A stretch of 64,000 nt of DNA from Blautia sp. AF19-10LB (GCF_003461245.1 NZ_QTWS01000002.1:146470-210469), one strand, 5' to 3'. Shown: positions 42,511 through 51,499, counted from the first letter of the stretch. Program-made: numbers and translations. The notes: generated by a model from the sequence alone, not told the origin.

Positions 42511-45500
42511 TTATTTGAAGTACTCTACACCGGACTCAAAGATCTTGATATCCTGCTCGCCGTAGATATTGACAGCCACACCGTCACCGCGACGTTCACT
42601 GTGTGCCATCTTACCGAGGATACGTCCGTCAGGGCTTGTGATACCTTCGATGTTCATGTAGGAACCGTTTACGTTCCATTCTTCATCTGCGCTCAATTCT
42701 CCGGCCGGAGTTACATACTGAGTTGCAACCTGTCCGTTTGCGAAGAGTTTTGCGAGCCATTCATCATTGGCAACAAAACGTCCTTCCCCGTGGGATGCCG
42801 GGTTGCAGTATACACCGCCAAGCTGCGCTTTCTGAAGCCATGGAGACTTGTTGCTGACAACTTTGGTGTAGACCATCTTGGAGATATGGCGTCCAATGGT
42901 GTTGAAGGTCAGTGTCGGAGAATCTTCTTTCTGTCCGCAGATCTCACCGTATGGTACAAGACCAAGTTTGATGAGCGCCTGGAAACCATTGCAGATACCA
43001 AGTGCAAGACCGTCTCTCTCATTTACAAGTTTCATAACAGCCTCTTTGATCTTTGCATTCTGGAATGCAGTTGCAAAGAATTTCGCAGAACCATCCGGTT
43101 CATCACCTGCGGAGAATCCACCAGGGAACATGATGATCTGTGCTTCGTTGATCGCTTTCTCAAAGAGTTCTACAGAATCATGGATATCTTCTGCTGTCAG
43201 GTTCTTGAAGACTTTGACATCAACTTCTGCGCCTGCTCTCTCAAATGCACGGGTGCTGTCATATTCACAGTTGGTTCCCGGGAACACCGGAATGAATACA
43301 CGCGGTTTTGCAACTTTGTGTCTGCATACATAGATGTTTTCTGCATGGTACAGATCATCTTTGGCAGGTTTTTCATTTGCTTCACCGGAAACGGTCTTGA
43401 AGACTCTTTCCAGAGTTCCTTTCCATGCTTCTACAGCTTCTGCCTCTGTGATCACGGTATTTCCATAAGAGAATTTACCGTCGTCAGTAACTTCACCGAT
43501 CAGTGTGTAAGTGATGGAAAGCTCGCCGACTTTGTCTGCCGGAACTTCCATGATGATATCGCCAAATCCCGGAGCGAAGAAATCTCTTGGATCCAGATTG
43601 TGCTCGATCTTTACGCCAAGTGCGTTACCGAATGCCATCTTGGAAACGGCTGCTGCAATACCATGACGATCCAGTGCATAAGCAGAAACGACTTTGCCGC
43701 TCTGGATATCATTGTGAAGTTTTTCATACTGATCCATGATTCCTGCGTAATCCGGCAGATCGTACTGATCGTGTGGTGCACGGAGCCATACCAGTTTGTT
43801 TCCTGCTTTTTTAAGTTCAGGAGTGATGACATCCTGGATCTTCGCTACATCTACTGCAAAGGAAACGAGTGTCGGAGGTACGTCGATCTCGTTGAAAGTA
43901 CCGGACATACTGTCCTTACCTCCGATGGACGGAAGTCCGAATCCCATCTGTGCCGCATATGCACCAAGAAGTGCGGAGAACGGCTGGCTCCATCTCTTAG
44001 GATCTTCGGTCATGCGGCGGAAGTATTCCTGGAAGGTGAAGCGGATCTTCTTGTAATCACCACCTGTTGCAACGATTCTTGCAACAGATTCTGTCACTGC
44101 GTAGGCAGCTCCATGATATGGGCTCCAAGAGGACAGATACGGGTCAAATCCATAGCTCATCATCGTTACAGTATCGGTCTTGCCATTCTGTACCGGAACT
44201 TTTGCTACCATGCTCTGTGTCTCGGTAAGCTGATACTGACCGCCGTATGGCATAAATACGCTTCCGGCTCCGATAGAACCGTCGAACATCTCAACGAGGC
44301 CTTTCTGTGAGCATACATTGAGGTCAGCAAGTGTCTCGAGCCATTTTGCCTTGACATCTGCTACATCCGGGCGGTCTTCAAAAAGGTTGCCCTCTTTGTT
44401 CGGGATCTCAACTTCTACGGTTGTTTCCTGATGTGCACCGTTGGTATCAAGGAAAGCACGGGAAATATTTACGATCTCCTTGCCTCTCCAGGTAAGGACA
44501 AGACGAGGATCCTCGGTAACGACTGCAACCGGGATCGCTTCCAGGTTTTCTTCGTTTGCATAGCCAAGGAAGGTATCTACGTCTTTCGAATCTACAACAA
44601 CTGCCATACGCTCCTGGGATTCAGAGATTGCGATCTCTGTTCCGTCAAGGCCGGCATATTTCTTCGGAACTTTGTCGAGGTCTACGCGAAGTCCGTCTGC
44701 AAGTTCACCGATGGCAACAGATACACCGCCGGCACCGAAGTCATTACATTTCTTGATGATGTGGCTGACTTCCTCGCGTCTGAACATACGCTGGATCTTA
44801 CGCTCTGTCGGCGCATTACCTTTCTGGACTTCTGCACCGCAGACTTCGATGGATGCCTCTGTATGTACTTTGGAGGAACCGGTAGCACCGCCGATACCGT
44901 CACGTCCGGTACGTCCTCCGAGAAGGATGATGATATCGCCCGGATCAGAGTTCTCACGGATGACCGCGCGTCTCGGAGCTGCACCCATAACAGCACCGAT
45001 CTCCATACGTTTTGCAACGTAGTCCGGATGATAGACTTCTTTGACATAACCGGTAGCCAGACCAATCTGGTTGCCATAGGAGCTGTAGCCGTGAGCTGCA
45101 CTTCTGACAAGTTTCTTCTGAGGAAGTTTGCCCTTGAGGGTTTCCTTCACAGATACAGTCGGGTCAGCAGCACCTGTCACACGCATTGCCTGATATACAT
45201 AAGTACGTCCGGAAAGCGGGTCACGGATCGCACCGCCGAGGCAGGTAGCAGCACCACCAAACGGCTCGATCTCTGTCGGATGGTTGTGTGTCTCATTCTT
45301 GAAGTTGATGAGCCACTCTTCTTCCTTGCCGTCTACATCTACCGGTACAACGATGCTGCAGGCATTGATCTCATCGGATTCTTCCTGGTCAGCAAGTTTG
45401 CCCTCGGATTTCAGTTTCTTCATTGCCATCAGGGCAAGATCCATCAGGCAGACAAATTTGTCGTCACGGCCTTTGTAGAGAACTTCTCTGTCAGCAAGAT

Positions 45501-46269
45501 ATTTCTCATAAGTCTTTACGATCGGTTCTTTGTAATCGCCCTCATCAAACTTCACATCGGTAAGTTCTGTGGAGAATGTGGTATGACGGCAGTGATCAGA
45601 CCAATAGGTATCCAGTACACGGATCTCGGTCATGGACGGATCACGTTTTTCTTCGTTCTTAAAATAATTCTGAATGTGCTGGAAATCCTTGAAGGTCATT
45701 GCAAGATTCAGAGAATCATACAGTGCTTTGAGGTCTGCTTCCGGCATATCCTTGAAACCGTCAAAGATCTTGACATCCTCTGGTTCCGGGAATACGGTAA
45801 CCAGTGTTTCCGGTTTCTCAAGTCCTGTCTCACGGGAGTCTACCGGGTTGATGCAGTGATGTTTGATGGCATCAAATTCTTCGTCTGTTACATTTCCTTC
45901 TATTACATAAGTCGTTGCAGAGCGGATGATCGGCTGTGCATCTCCATCGAGGAACTGCACACACTGTACAGCGGAATCTGCTCTCTGGTCGAACTGTCCC
46001 GGAAGATATTCTACAGAAAAGATCTTCGCGCCTTCTGCGGCTTCAAATTTCTCAAGATACAAGTCGTCAACCGGCGGCTCTGCAAATACGGTTCTGCATG
46101 CTTTTTCAAAAACTTCATCTGAAATATTTTCTACATCATAACGGATCAGCACTCTTACATTCGTTGCGGATTTGATTCCGAGATAGCTACTGATCTCATG
46201 CTTTAATTCTTTTGCCTGTACAGCATAGGCTGGTTTCTTTTCTACATAAACGCGTCTTACGTTACTCAT
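42511..46269 (-). CDS. purL: Phosphoribosylformylglycinamidine synthase, single-chain
   Basis: 1252 residues. Converts FGAR, ATP and glutamine to FGAM in purine synthesis. It is the fused clostridial form: a small PurS-like N-terminus (1-~100), two PurM-like synthetase halves (HNHPTEIEPFGGAATCLGG, GRDGIGGATGSSK, GGKDSMSGTF), and a C-terminal class I glutaminase with VFPGTNCEYD, MFPGGFSAGDEP, the nucleophile in LGICNGFQALIKLGL and a late SHGEGRF / AHSERRG. AAGGAG before the ATG. It is alone, not in a pur operon, and is divergent from a LysR-type gene. Confidence 0.96.
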   Translation of the reverse strand: MSNVRRVYVEKKPAYAVQAKELKHEISSYLGIKSATNVRVLIRYDVENISDEVFEKACRTVFAEPPVDDLYLEKFEAAEGAKIFSVEYLPGQFDQRADSAVQCVQFLDGDAQPIIRSATTYVIEGNVTDEEFDAIKHHCINPVDSRETGLEKPETLVTVFPEPEDVKIFDGFKDMPEADLKALYDSLNLAMTFKDFQHIQNYFKNEEKRDPSMTEIRVLDTYWSDHCRHTTFSTELTDVKFDEGDYKEPIVKTYEKYLADREVLYKGRDDKFVCLMDLALMAMKKLKSEGKLADQEESDEINACSIVVPVDVDGKEEEWLINFKNETHNHPTEIEPFGGAATCLGGAIRDPLSGRTYVYQAMRVTGAADPTVSVKETLKGKLPQKKLVRSAAHGYSSYGNQIGLATGYVKEVYHPDYVAKRMEIGAVMGAAPRRAVIRENSDPGDIIILLGGRTGRDGIGGATGSSKVHTEASIEVCGAEVQKGNAPTERKIQRMFRREEVSHIIKKCNDFGAGGVSVAIGELADGLRVDLDKVPKKYAGLDGTEIAISESQERMAVVVDSKDVDTFLGYANEENLEAIPVAVVTEDPRLVLTWRGKEIVNISRAFLDTNGAHQETTVEVEIPNKEGNLFEDRPDVADVKAKWLETLADLNVCSQKGLVEMFDGSIGAGSVFMPYGGQYQLTETQSMVAKVPVQNGKTDTVTMMSYGFDPYLSSWSPYHGAAYAVTESVARIVATGGDYKKIRFTFQEYFRRMTEDPKRWSQPFSALLGAYAAQMGFGLPSIGGKDSMSGTFNEIDVPPTLVSFAVDVAKIQDVITPELKKAGNKLVWLRAPHDQYDLPDYAGIMDQYEKLHNDIQSGKVVSAYALDRHGIAAAVSKMAFGNALGVKIEHNLDPRDFFAPGFGDIIMEVPADKVGELSITYTLIGEVTDDGKFSYGNTVITEAEAVEAWKGTLERVFKTVSGEANEKPAKDDLYHAENIYVCRHKVAKPRVFIPVFPGTNCEYDSTRAFERAGAEVDVKVFKNLTAEDIHDSVELFEKAINEAQIIMFPGGFSAGDEPDGSAKFFATAFQNAKIKEAVMKLVNERDGLALGICNGFQALIKLGLVPYGEICGQKEDSPTLTFNTIGRHISKMVYTKVVSNKSPWLQKAQLGGVYCNPASHGEGRFVANDEWLAKLFANGQVATQYVTPAGELSADEEWNVNGSYMNIEGITSPDGRILGKMAHSERRGDGVAVNIYGEQDIKIFESGVEYFK

Positions 46270-46307
46270 TAGAAACTCCTTTCAGATAGTAATCATTGGT
46301 TTTGGTA

Positions 46308-46341
46308 GTTACTGTTCACAGGCATTCCCGTGAGCAGTAAC
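46308..46341. repeat. GTTACTG-type palindrome, 34 bp
   Basis: Arms GTTACTGTTCAC and GTGAGCAGTAAC pair fully in RNA with one wobble around a 10-nt loop. Same ends as the 142-bp element at 36044 but lacking its interior. It sits in the purL leader, about 40 bp before the start. Confidence 0.75.
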
Positions 46342-46437
46342 TCTGGTTGTTTTTTGGGATAGAATAGTTGTTATTTTACAAAATATATAGTATCATAACA
46401 AATATCATTAGTAAAATTAATATATCTTATATTTTTT

Positions 46438-46452
46438 ATTAGATATACTAAT
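46438..46452. promoter_or_regulatory. LysR-type T-N11-A box
   Basis: ATTAG-N5-CTAAT interrupted palindrome, just upstream of the regulator's ribosome-binding site in the AT-rich purL/lysR intergenic region. LysR proteins usually bind such sites for autoregulation. Inference from pattern only. Confidence 0.45.
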
Positions 46453-46471
46453 CAGTAAATGGAGGTTTCTT

Positions 46472-47341
46472 ATGGACATCAATCTCGAATTATACAAAGT
46501 TTTCTATTATGTAGCTACGACTTTAAGTTTCTCAGAGGCATCCCGCCAGCTTTTTATCTCTCAGTCTGCCGTCAGCCAGTCGATCAAGACCCTGGAAAAA
46601 AAACTCGGCCACACGCTCTTTATCCGCAGTACAAAAAAGGTCCTCCTCACGCCGGAAGGAGAACTTCTTCTGGAGCACGTCAAGCCCGCCCTTCTGATGC
46701 TTGATGAAGGGGAAGCCCTGCTCTCGGGCGACAACATGCTCAAAGGACAGCTCCGTATCGGTGCCAGTGACACGATCTGCCGTTATTTCCTGATCGAATA
46801 TTTCCGCAGGTTCCACCAGTCTTACCCGGATGTCCGGATCAAAGTCACCAACAGCACTTCGATCGGCTGTGTCGAACTTCTGGAAAAAGGACAGGTCAAC
46901 CTGATCGTGTGCAACTCACCAAACTCCCGCCTCGGAAACCATATGAAAGTCAAAGTATTAAAAGATTTCCACGATGTGTTCGTAGGTGACCCGGACTGTT
47001 TTGCCTTCAAGCATCTGCCCTGCTCGCTGAAAGAGCTTCTGGAATATCCGATCCTGATGCTTTCTTCCAAGAGCACGACCAGTGAATATCTCTATCATAC
47101 CTTTGCCGCGCATGATCTGAAACTGCTGCCGGAAGTCGAGCTCAACAGTAATGACCTCCTGATGGATCTCGCAAGGATCGGTCTTGGCATCGCGTGTGTT
47201 CCTGATTATATGCTGGATCCAGAAGATTCTCTCAAACCAATCCCTCTTACAGAACAGCTTCCGTCCCGCCAGCTGATCCTTGTCCAGCACGATAACCTGC
47301 CCGTGTCCCAGGCGGCAGAACGATTCCTGGAAATGTTCTGA
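46472..47341 (+). CDS. LysR-family transcriptional regulator
   Basis: 289 residues. N-terminal HTH: LYKVFYYVATTLSFSEASRQ and SQSAVSQSIKTLEKKLG. Effector domain from about residue 90: GQLRIGASDTICRYFLIEYF, and GIACVPDYML near the C-terminus. Divergent from purL. The target is unknown; its 3' end converges on the Mrp gene. GGAGG before ATG. Confidence 0.92.
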   Translation: MDINLELYKVFYYVATTLSFSEASRQLFISQSAVSQSIKTLEKKLGHTLFIRSTKKVLLTPEGELLLEHVKPALLMLDEGEALLSGDNMLKGQLRIGASDTICRYFLIEYFRRFHQSYPDVRIKVTNSTSIGCVELLEKGQVNLIVCNSPNSRLGNHMKVKVLKDFHDVFVGDPDCFAFKHLPCSLKELLEYPILMLSSKSTTSEYLYHTFAAHDLKLLPEVELNSNDLLMDLARIGLGIACVPDYMLDPEDSLKPIPLTEQLPSRQLILVQHDNLPVSQAAERFLEMF

Positions 47342-47367
47342 AAAAAAGAGCCCCCTGACGGGAGCTC
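47341..47367 (-). terminator. Terminator after the Mrp ATPase gene
   Basis: Minus-strand stem GAGCTCCCG / GGGGGCTC-type hairpin followed by TTTTTTT, in the short convergent gap with the LysR gene. Confidence 0.75.
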
Positions 47368-47374
47368 CCTGAAT

Positions 47375-48211
47375 TTACTGTGGCATAACCTCTACTGCTT
47401 TTGTGATATATTCGTTGTTGATCTGATCGAAAGCACCGCTGTCTGCCTTGGATGCATATGCCATGTCGATCGGCATCTTGCCTAATACCGGTACATTCAG
47501 TTCTGCTGCGATCTCGTCGATATGGCTCTCACCAAAGATCTTGATCGGAGTTCCGCAGTCCGGACATTTGACATAGCTGTAGTTCTCTACGATTCCAAGT
47601 ACCGGAATCTTCATCATCTCTGCCATGTTGTAAGCTTTCTTGACGATCATCTTGACAAGATCCTGCGGAGAACTTACGATCACGATTCCATCGATCGGAA
47701 GAGACTGGAATGCAGTAAGCGGTACATCGCCGGTTCCTGGCGGCATATCTACGAAGAGATAGTCGATCTGATCCCATACTACATCTGTCCAGAACTGTTT
47801 TACCATATTTGCAAGGACCGGACCTCTCCAGATAACCGGAGTGTCCTCTGTCGGAAGAAGAAGGTTGATGGACATAACCTTGATCCCATTTGCTGTCTCC
47901 ATCGGATAGATTCCGTTGTCGTCTGCCTGCGCTGCTCCTGTCAGTCCGTACATCTTCGGGATAGATGGTCCTGTGATGTCCGCATCCAGGATACCTACCT
48001 TGTAGCCCTTGGCTGCCATTGCGTTTGCGAGGGATCCTGTCACGAAGGATTTACCTACGCCGCCCTTGCCGCTGACAACACCGATGACGTGTTTTACATC
48101 TGAAAAGATGTTCTGTTCCGCCATAAAATTCTGCGGATTGCTCTGTCCTTTGCTTGCGCATCCTTCGCAGCTTGATTTGCCGCATGATCCGCTGTTACTG
48201 CATTCTGCCAT
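47375..48211 (-). CDS. Mrp/NBP35-family P-loop ATPase (Fe-S carrier)
   Basis: 278 residues. Binds and transfers Fe-S clusters. Deviant Walker A GVVSGKGGVGKSFVTGSLAN, switch ILDADITGPSIPKMYG, Walker B DYLFVDMPPGTGDVPL, and a CXXC (VKCPDCGTP) for a bridging cluster. A Cys-rich N-terminus, CSNSGSCGKSSCEGC, resembles NBP35-type cluster-binding extensions. Start at ATG with AAAGGAG; 18 upstream codons are not supported by a ribosome-binding site. Downstream of the CsoR-type repressor and sulfur-related genes. Confidence 0.93.
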   Translation of the reverse strand: MAECSNSGSCGKSSCEGCASKGQSNPQNFMAEQNIFSDVKHVIGVVSGKGGVGKSFVTGSLANAMAAKGYKVGILDADITGPSIPKMYGLTGAAQADDNGIYPMETANGIKVMSINLLLPTEDTPVIWRGPVLANMVKQFWTDVVWDQIDYLFVDMPPGTGDVPLTAFQSLPIDGIVIVSSPQDLVKMIVKKAYNMAEMMKIPVLGIVENYSYVKCPDCGTPIKIFGESHIDEIAAELNVPVLGKMPIDMAYASKADSGAFDQINNEYITKAVEVMPQ

Positions 48212-48275
48212 TTCTTGTTTCTCCTTTATTTTCCGGTCCTTACAGTCCTGTCTCCCGGGCCGCATGACCTGTATT

Positions 48276-48623
48276 TTATTTCATAAACCGGTCGATCGCA
48301 CGTTCCAGCTCCTTGATGGCATCCTTGTCTCCGTGCTCTACCGCATCCACGATACAGTGCTCAATATGATCCTGAAGGATGATCTTACCTGTATTGTTGA
48401 TGGCTGATTTGACCGCCGAAAGCTGGATCAGCACCTCAGAACAGTCTCTGCCGTCCTCCACCATACGCTTGATCGATTCCAGATGTCCGATCGCCCTGGA
48501 AAGCCGGTTCAGAACCGCCTTGGTCTGGGCATGGCTGTGATGATGACCGTGTTCTCCATGAGAATGTTCTATTGTAGTTCCATCTTCCAGTACATGTACA
48601 TGGGTTTCCTTTGCTTCACTCAT
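48276..48623 (-). CDS. CsoR/RcnR-family metal or sulfur-sensing repressor
   Basis: 115 residues. DUF156 helical domain from about residue 33: QTKAVLNRLSRAIGHLESIKRMVEDGRDCSEVLIQLSAV... The sensing triad is visible as Cys in RDCSEV and His/Cys in LQDHIEHCI, a Cu(I)-type C-H-C arrangement. A histidine-rich N-terminal tail (EHSHGEHGHHHSHA) is an extra probable metal site. Neighbours concern sulfur/selenium handling rather than copper export, so the ligand could be a metal or a persulfide. AGGAG 7 nt before the ATG. Confidence 0.88.
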   Translation of the reverse strand: MSEAKETHVHVLEDGTTIEHSHGEHGHHHSHAQTKAVLNRLSRAIGHLESIKRMVEDGRDCSEVLIQLSAVKSAINNTGKIILQDHIEHCIVDAVEHGDKDAIKELERAIDRFMK

Positions 48624-48705
48624 GTCAGTGCTCCTCTCAGGTATCAAATTATCAGTACTGTCTTACGGGCTGCTTCTATAGTAATACCCGCAGCCTTGAA
48701 ATTAT

Positions 48706-48734
48706 ATTATACCACACTGCCTAAATCTCTGTAA
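48706..48734 (-). promoter_or_regulatory. Promoter of csoR-type repressor and mrp genes
   Basis: TTACAG (48729-48734), 17-bp spacer, TATAAT with TGTGG before it (48706-48711), overlapping the end of the preceding small gene. Downstream, a GGCTGC / GCAGCC inverted repeat (about 48671-48695) could be the repressor operator. Confidence 0.6.
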
Positions 48735-48948
48735 AGGAACATCTCTGTTTTATCTGCGATGTTACGATATCAAAGACGATCGTTCCATCTGCAAGGATAG
48801 TCTTGTCATAGGAGACATCTTTGCCCTGGAATTTCTTTTTGACATATTCTTCCGGGTCTGCAATCTCCACTTCCTCCACAAAGACATCCCGCATCTGGTT
48901 TCTCGGGCATTTATTAAAGATCTCCCAGATTACTTCATATTCTTTCAT
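48721..48948 (-). CDS. Small conserved-looking protein of unknown function
   Basis: 75 residues, MKEYEVIWEIFNKCPRNQMR..., acidic, no membrane segment or signal. Two cysteines (NKCPRNQ and QRCSF). It follows DUF3343 by 21 bp with a usable GAGAGGAC site, so it is the third gene of the yedF operon. I do not recognise the family. Context suggests a role in sulfur or selenium handling, but nothing in the sequence proves it. Confidence 0.6.
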   Translation of the reverse strand: MKEYEVIWEIFNKCPRNQMRDVFVEEVEIADPEEYVKKKFQGKDVSYDKTILADGTIVFDIVTSQIKQRCSFTEI

Positions 48949-48969
48949 GGTCTCTGTCCTCTCTGAAAG

Positions 48970-49206
48970 TCATATATCCAGACTCCACTTTCCCTCGATC
49001 TCATCTGCAAACTCTGCCTCGATCACACCAAGCTCATCCTTCTGTTCAAGTGGCACTGCCCAGGAAAGCCCACAGCTTGCCGAGATCTCCCTCGGGACCG
49101 GGATCAGTCTTCCGGCGATCCCGTTCTCCTTGCAGTATCTCTCCACCGCCATGGCACCGCTGGTGCTGTAAAAAGTCAGCAGATATCTTGGAATCTTCTG
49201 GATCAT
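48970..49206 (-). CDS. DUF3343 protein (putative Se/S carrier)
   Basis: 78 residues. It matches the DUF3343 pattern: YLLTFYSTSGAMAVERYCKE, GRLIPVPREISASCGLSWAV, with conserved cysteines. Members are usually encoded beside YedF or cysteine desulfurase-like proteins and are regarded as putative sulfur or selenium carriers. The ATG overlaps the yedF stop by 4 bases. Confidence 0.82.
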   Translation of the reverse strand: MIQKIPRYLLTFYSTSGAMAVERYCKENGIAGRLIPVPREISASCGLSWAVPLEQKDELGVIEAEFADEIEGKWSLDI

Positions 49207-49820
49207 GGTTTTACGACTTTGGCTGCTTTTGCAAGAATCTCTACGATGTCATACATGTTTGTGACTTCTCCGACCTGAAGTTTATCTGTCAGGCTATAGT
49301 AATTCAGGCAGGTACCGCAGGTTTTGATCTCTACGCCCTGTGCTTCCAGGCTCTTGAGATCTTCGAGAGAATCAGAGCCTTCTGTGGTCAGTGTTGCACC
49401 GCCATTATAAAAAAGCATGGTCTTTGGAAGTTTCTCAAGCTGTGTCACTGCGAAAATAAAGCCTTTCATCAGGACTTTGCCGAGTTCATCGTTTCCGCGT
49501 CCCATGATTGCTGTATCAACTGCGATCACGAAATCTCCCCTGACATCTGGGATGCACTCTACGGTTTCCTCCTGGGTTTCTGACGGCTTCTGGTCTTTCA
49601 CACGGATGATGACCTGGAATTCCTGGTCGGATTTTTTCTCAGAAAGTACTTCTGCACCTGCATGTTTTCCCATTCTGGTAAGGTTCTGTACTGCTGTTTC
49701 ATTATCTACGAGCACAGTGATCTCTGCATCTCCCTGGATGCCGTCCAGGACTTTCTTTGTCTTTACGACCGGGATCGGGCACTGTTCTCCTCTTGCATCT
49801 ACTGTATATTTCTGTTCCAT
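49203..49820 (-). CDS. yedF: YedF-type sulfurtransferase-like protein (TusA + DsrE domains)
   Basis: 205 residues. The N-terminal TusA-like domain has the carrier cysteine in DARGEQCPIPVVKTK. The C-terminal DsrE/F-like domain (from about 95) reads FVIAVDTAIMGRGNDELG, MLFYNGGATLTTEGS and IKTCGTCLNYY with further cysteines. This fusion is the selenium-metabolism YedF protein, expected to carry persulfide or selenide. Start at ATG with AGGAGG 8 nt upstream. First gene of a yedF-DUF3343-unknown operon. Confidence 0.9.
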   Translation of the reverse strand: MEQKYTVDARGEQCPIPVVKTKKVLDGIQGDAEITVLVDNETAVQNLTRMGKHAGAEVLSEKKSDQEFQVIIRVKDQKPSETQEETVECIPDVRGDFVIAVDTAIMGRGNDELGKVLMKGFIFAVTQLEKLPKTMLFYNGGATLTTEGSDSLEDLKSLEAQGVEIKTCGTCLNYYSLTDKLQVGEVTNMYDIVEILAKAAKVVKP

Positions 49821-49872
49821 GATCTTAACCTCCTGTATCTGCATGATTTGTCTTAATTTTCACACTGGTTTC

Positions 49873-49901
49873 ATTGTACCAGACCTTACCTTTTTTTGCA
49901 A
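49873..49901 (-). promoter_or_regulatory. Promoter of the yedF operon
   Basis: TTGCAA (49896-49901), 17-bp spacer, TACAAT (49873-49878) on the minus strand. Confidence 0.6.
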
Positions 49902-50030
49902 ACCATGCAGGAAAGTAAGATCTGCCCGAAACGTTTTTTCGTCGCACACAAGATTTTTTGTATCTTTATAAAAAATAGTAGAATTTTTCTCTCTGCCGCA
50001 AGATGATTTTAGGTCGGTTGAGGGATTAGA

Positions 50031-50081
50031 AAACGCCGGAAACCCGCATAAACTCTATGTTTTTGCGGGTTCTCGGCGTTT
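50031..50081 (-). terminator. Large inverted repeat near the element end (integrase terminator)
   Basis: 18-bp arms AAACGCCGGAAACCCGCA and TGCGGGTTCTCGGCGTTT, differing at two adjacent positions, around a 15-nt loop. On the minus strand TTTTC follows. It is 110 bp past the integrase stop and close to the chromosome-element junction. Confidence 0.7.
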
Positions 50082-50115
50082 CTTTTATCGCCTGTATTAG
50101 TGGTGCTTTTTCGGT

Positions 50116-50137
50116 AAATGGTGCCCAAATGGTGCCC
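50116..50137. repeat. Tandem 11-bp repeats, candidate integrase arm sites
   Basis: AAATGGTGCCC occurs twice without a gap, between the terminator hairpin and the integrase stop. Direct repeats at this position in Tn916-like elements bind the integrase N-terminal domain. Confidence 0.55.
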
Positions 50138-50191
50138 AAATCCCACGCGGGGCTATAAAACGATATAAGAAGCGGTAAAGAGATACAGCGG

Positions 50192-51496
50192 TTAAAGCTC
50201 TAAATCGCTGCTCTTTTTCTTTGCCGCGCTCTTTGCTTTCTTCGGCTCGGCTTTCTCTGCCTTTGCCGGGTCAGACTGTTTGACCGCCCCATGATAAGCG
50301 TCTAAGACTTCTTTCTTGCGTTCAAGCCGCACGTCCACATAACGGGCGGTAACAGCTTCAAAGTTCATAGACAGTCCAAGCGATACGCCGATACCCGCAA
50401 GCGTATGTCCTAACACTTCGCCTACGGTGTAGAAGTCGCCTGTCAGTTGGTGCATATTCGTAGCCGCCGTATGGCGTAAATCGTGAAAGCGGATATGCGG
50501 CATATCCAAATCTTCAAGCAGTTTTCCAAACTGGGAAGATACCCACGACGCGGAGATAGGGGAACCGTCCGGCTTCGCTACAACAAGGTCATTGTCATAG
50601 TATGGTTTTCCGTCTTTTTCTGCCTGTTCGCGCTGCGCTTCCTGCATAGCAAACTGTTTGAGGAAGAACGGGCGGGCAAGCTCTGTGATAGGCAGCTTTC
50701 GCCCGTTGGATTTCGGCGGTGCCATTTCCTCAATGACTTTTGTTTTCGACGGCACCTTAAAGGGTAGCTGCTCGGAAACGTCAAAGGTGTTGTTTTCCAA
50801 ATCCACATTACGCCAGCGCAAGCCCAGGATTTCAGAACGGCGCATACCGTAAAGCCCGCCTAAGATAACGGGCATTTCCCAAACGGTACCCTCGACGCGC
50901 TGCATAAGGGCTTTTACCTGTTCCGGCGTATAAGGGTCGGGGGTCTTGTCGCTCTTTCCAAACTTCGTAAGCGTGTCCTTTGCTGCGTTTGTTTCGATAT
51001 AGCGGTATTTCCGGGCATGGCTCAACGCCACGCTCAAAACACGCTTTGCCCCGGCTGCGGTGGACGGTTTCAAGCCTTTGTCAATAATCTGCTGAAACAT
51101 TTTGTCTACCATAGCGGGGGTAAGCTGATTAAGGGCAACGCCGCCGATATAGGGATTGATATAGTTTGCAATCGTCTTTTTGTACCCGTCGTAAGTAGAG
51201 GGGCGCAAGTTCACTCTTGCATAGCTTTCCACCCATTCATTCAGATAGCTTGCAACGGTCTGTTTCCGCTGTGAAGCGATAGACGCAATCTGCCCCGGAT
51301 TATGGAGCTTTGCTTTCATCTCTGCTTCATGCTGCGTTGCTTCCTTTTTTGTCGGAAAGCCCTTTTTGGAATAGGTTTTCTTTTCCCCATTCGGGGCGGT
51401 GTACTTGATATTCACGTCGTAAACTGTTCCCGGTCGCCCGGTCAGTACGCCGTTGCTGTCGCGTTTATTCTTAACCTGCCTTGTTGATATAGCCAT
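50192..51496 (-). CDS. int: Tyrosine-type site-specific integrase
   Basis: 434 residues. N-terminal AP2-like arm-binding domain (GTVYDVNIKYTAPNGEKKTY), SAM-like core-binding domain (SYLNEWVESYARVNLRPSTY), then catalytic domain. Tetrad residues: Arg in LYGMRRSEILGLRW, HxxR in IRFHDLRHTAATNMHQ, His in VGEVLGHTLAG and the nucleophile Tyr in VTARYVDVRLE. Catalyses excision and integration of the element. The tail is Lys/Ala rich. It is separated from the excisionase gene by 3 bp. Confidence 0.95.
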   Translation of the reverse strand: MAISTRQVKNKRDSNGVLTGRPGTVYDVNIKYTAPNGEKKTYSKKGFPTKKEATQHEAEMKAKLHNPGQIASIASQRKQTVASYLNEWVESYARVNLRPSTYDGYKKTIANYINPYIGGVALNQLTPAMVDKMFQQIIDKGLKPSTAAGAKRVLSVALSHARKYRYIETNAAKDTLTKFGKSDKTPDPYTPEQVKALMQRVEGTVWEMPVILGGLYGMRRSEILGLRWRNVDLENNTFDVSEQLPFKVPSKTKVIEEMAPPKSNGRKLPITELARPFFLKQFAMQEAQREQAEKDGKPYYDNDLVVAKPDGSPISASWVSSQFGKLLEDLDMPHIRFHDLRHTAATNMHQLTGDFYTVGEVLGHTLAGIGVSLGLSMNFEAVTARYVDVRLERKKEVLDAYHGAVKQSDPAKAEKAEPKKAKSAAKKKSSDLEL

Positions 51497-51499
51497 AGC

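Noticed and set aside
42373..46122. Long plus-strand open frames (645 and 563 codons) opposite purL
   Set aside because: Antisense of a well-conserved enzyme gene; the translations resemble no family and lack start signals.
50116..50137. Start of a CRISPR array
   Set aside because: Only two 11-bp tandem repeats with no spacers and no cas genes; they fit integrase arm sites.
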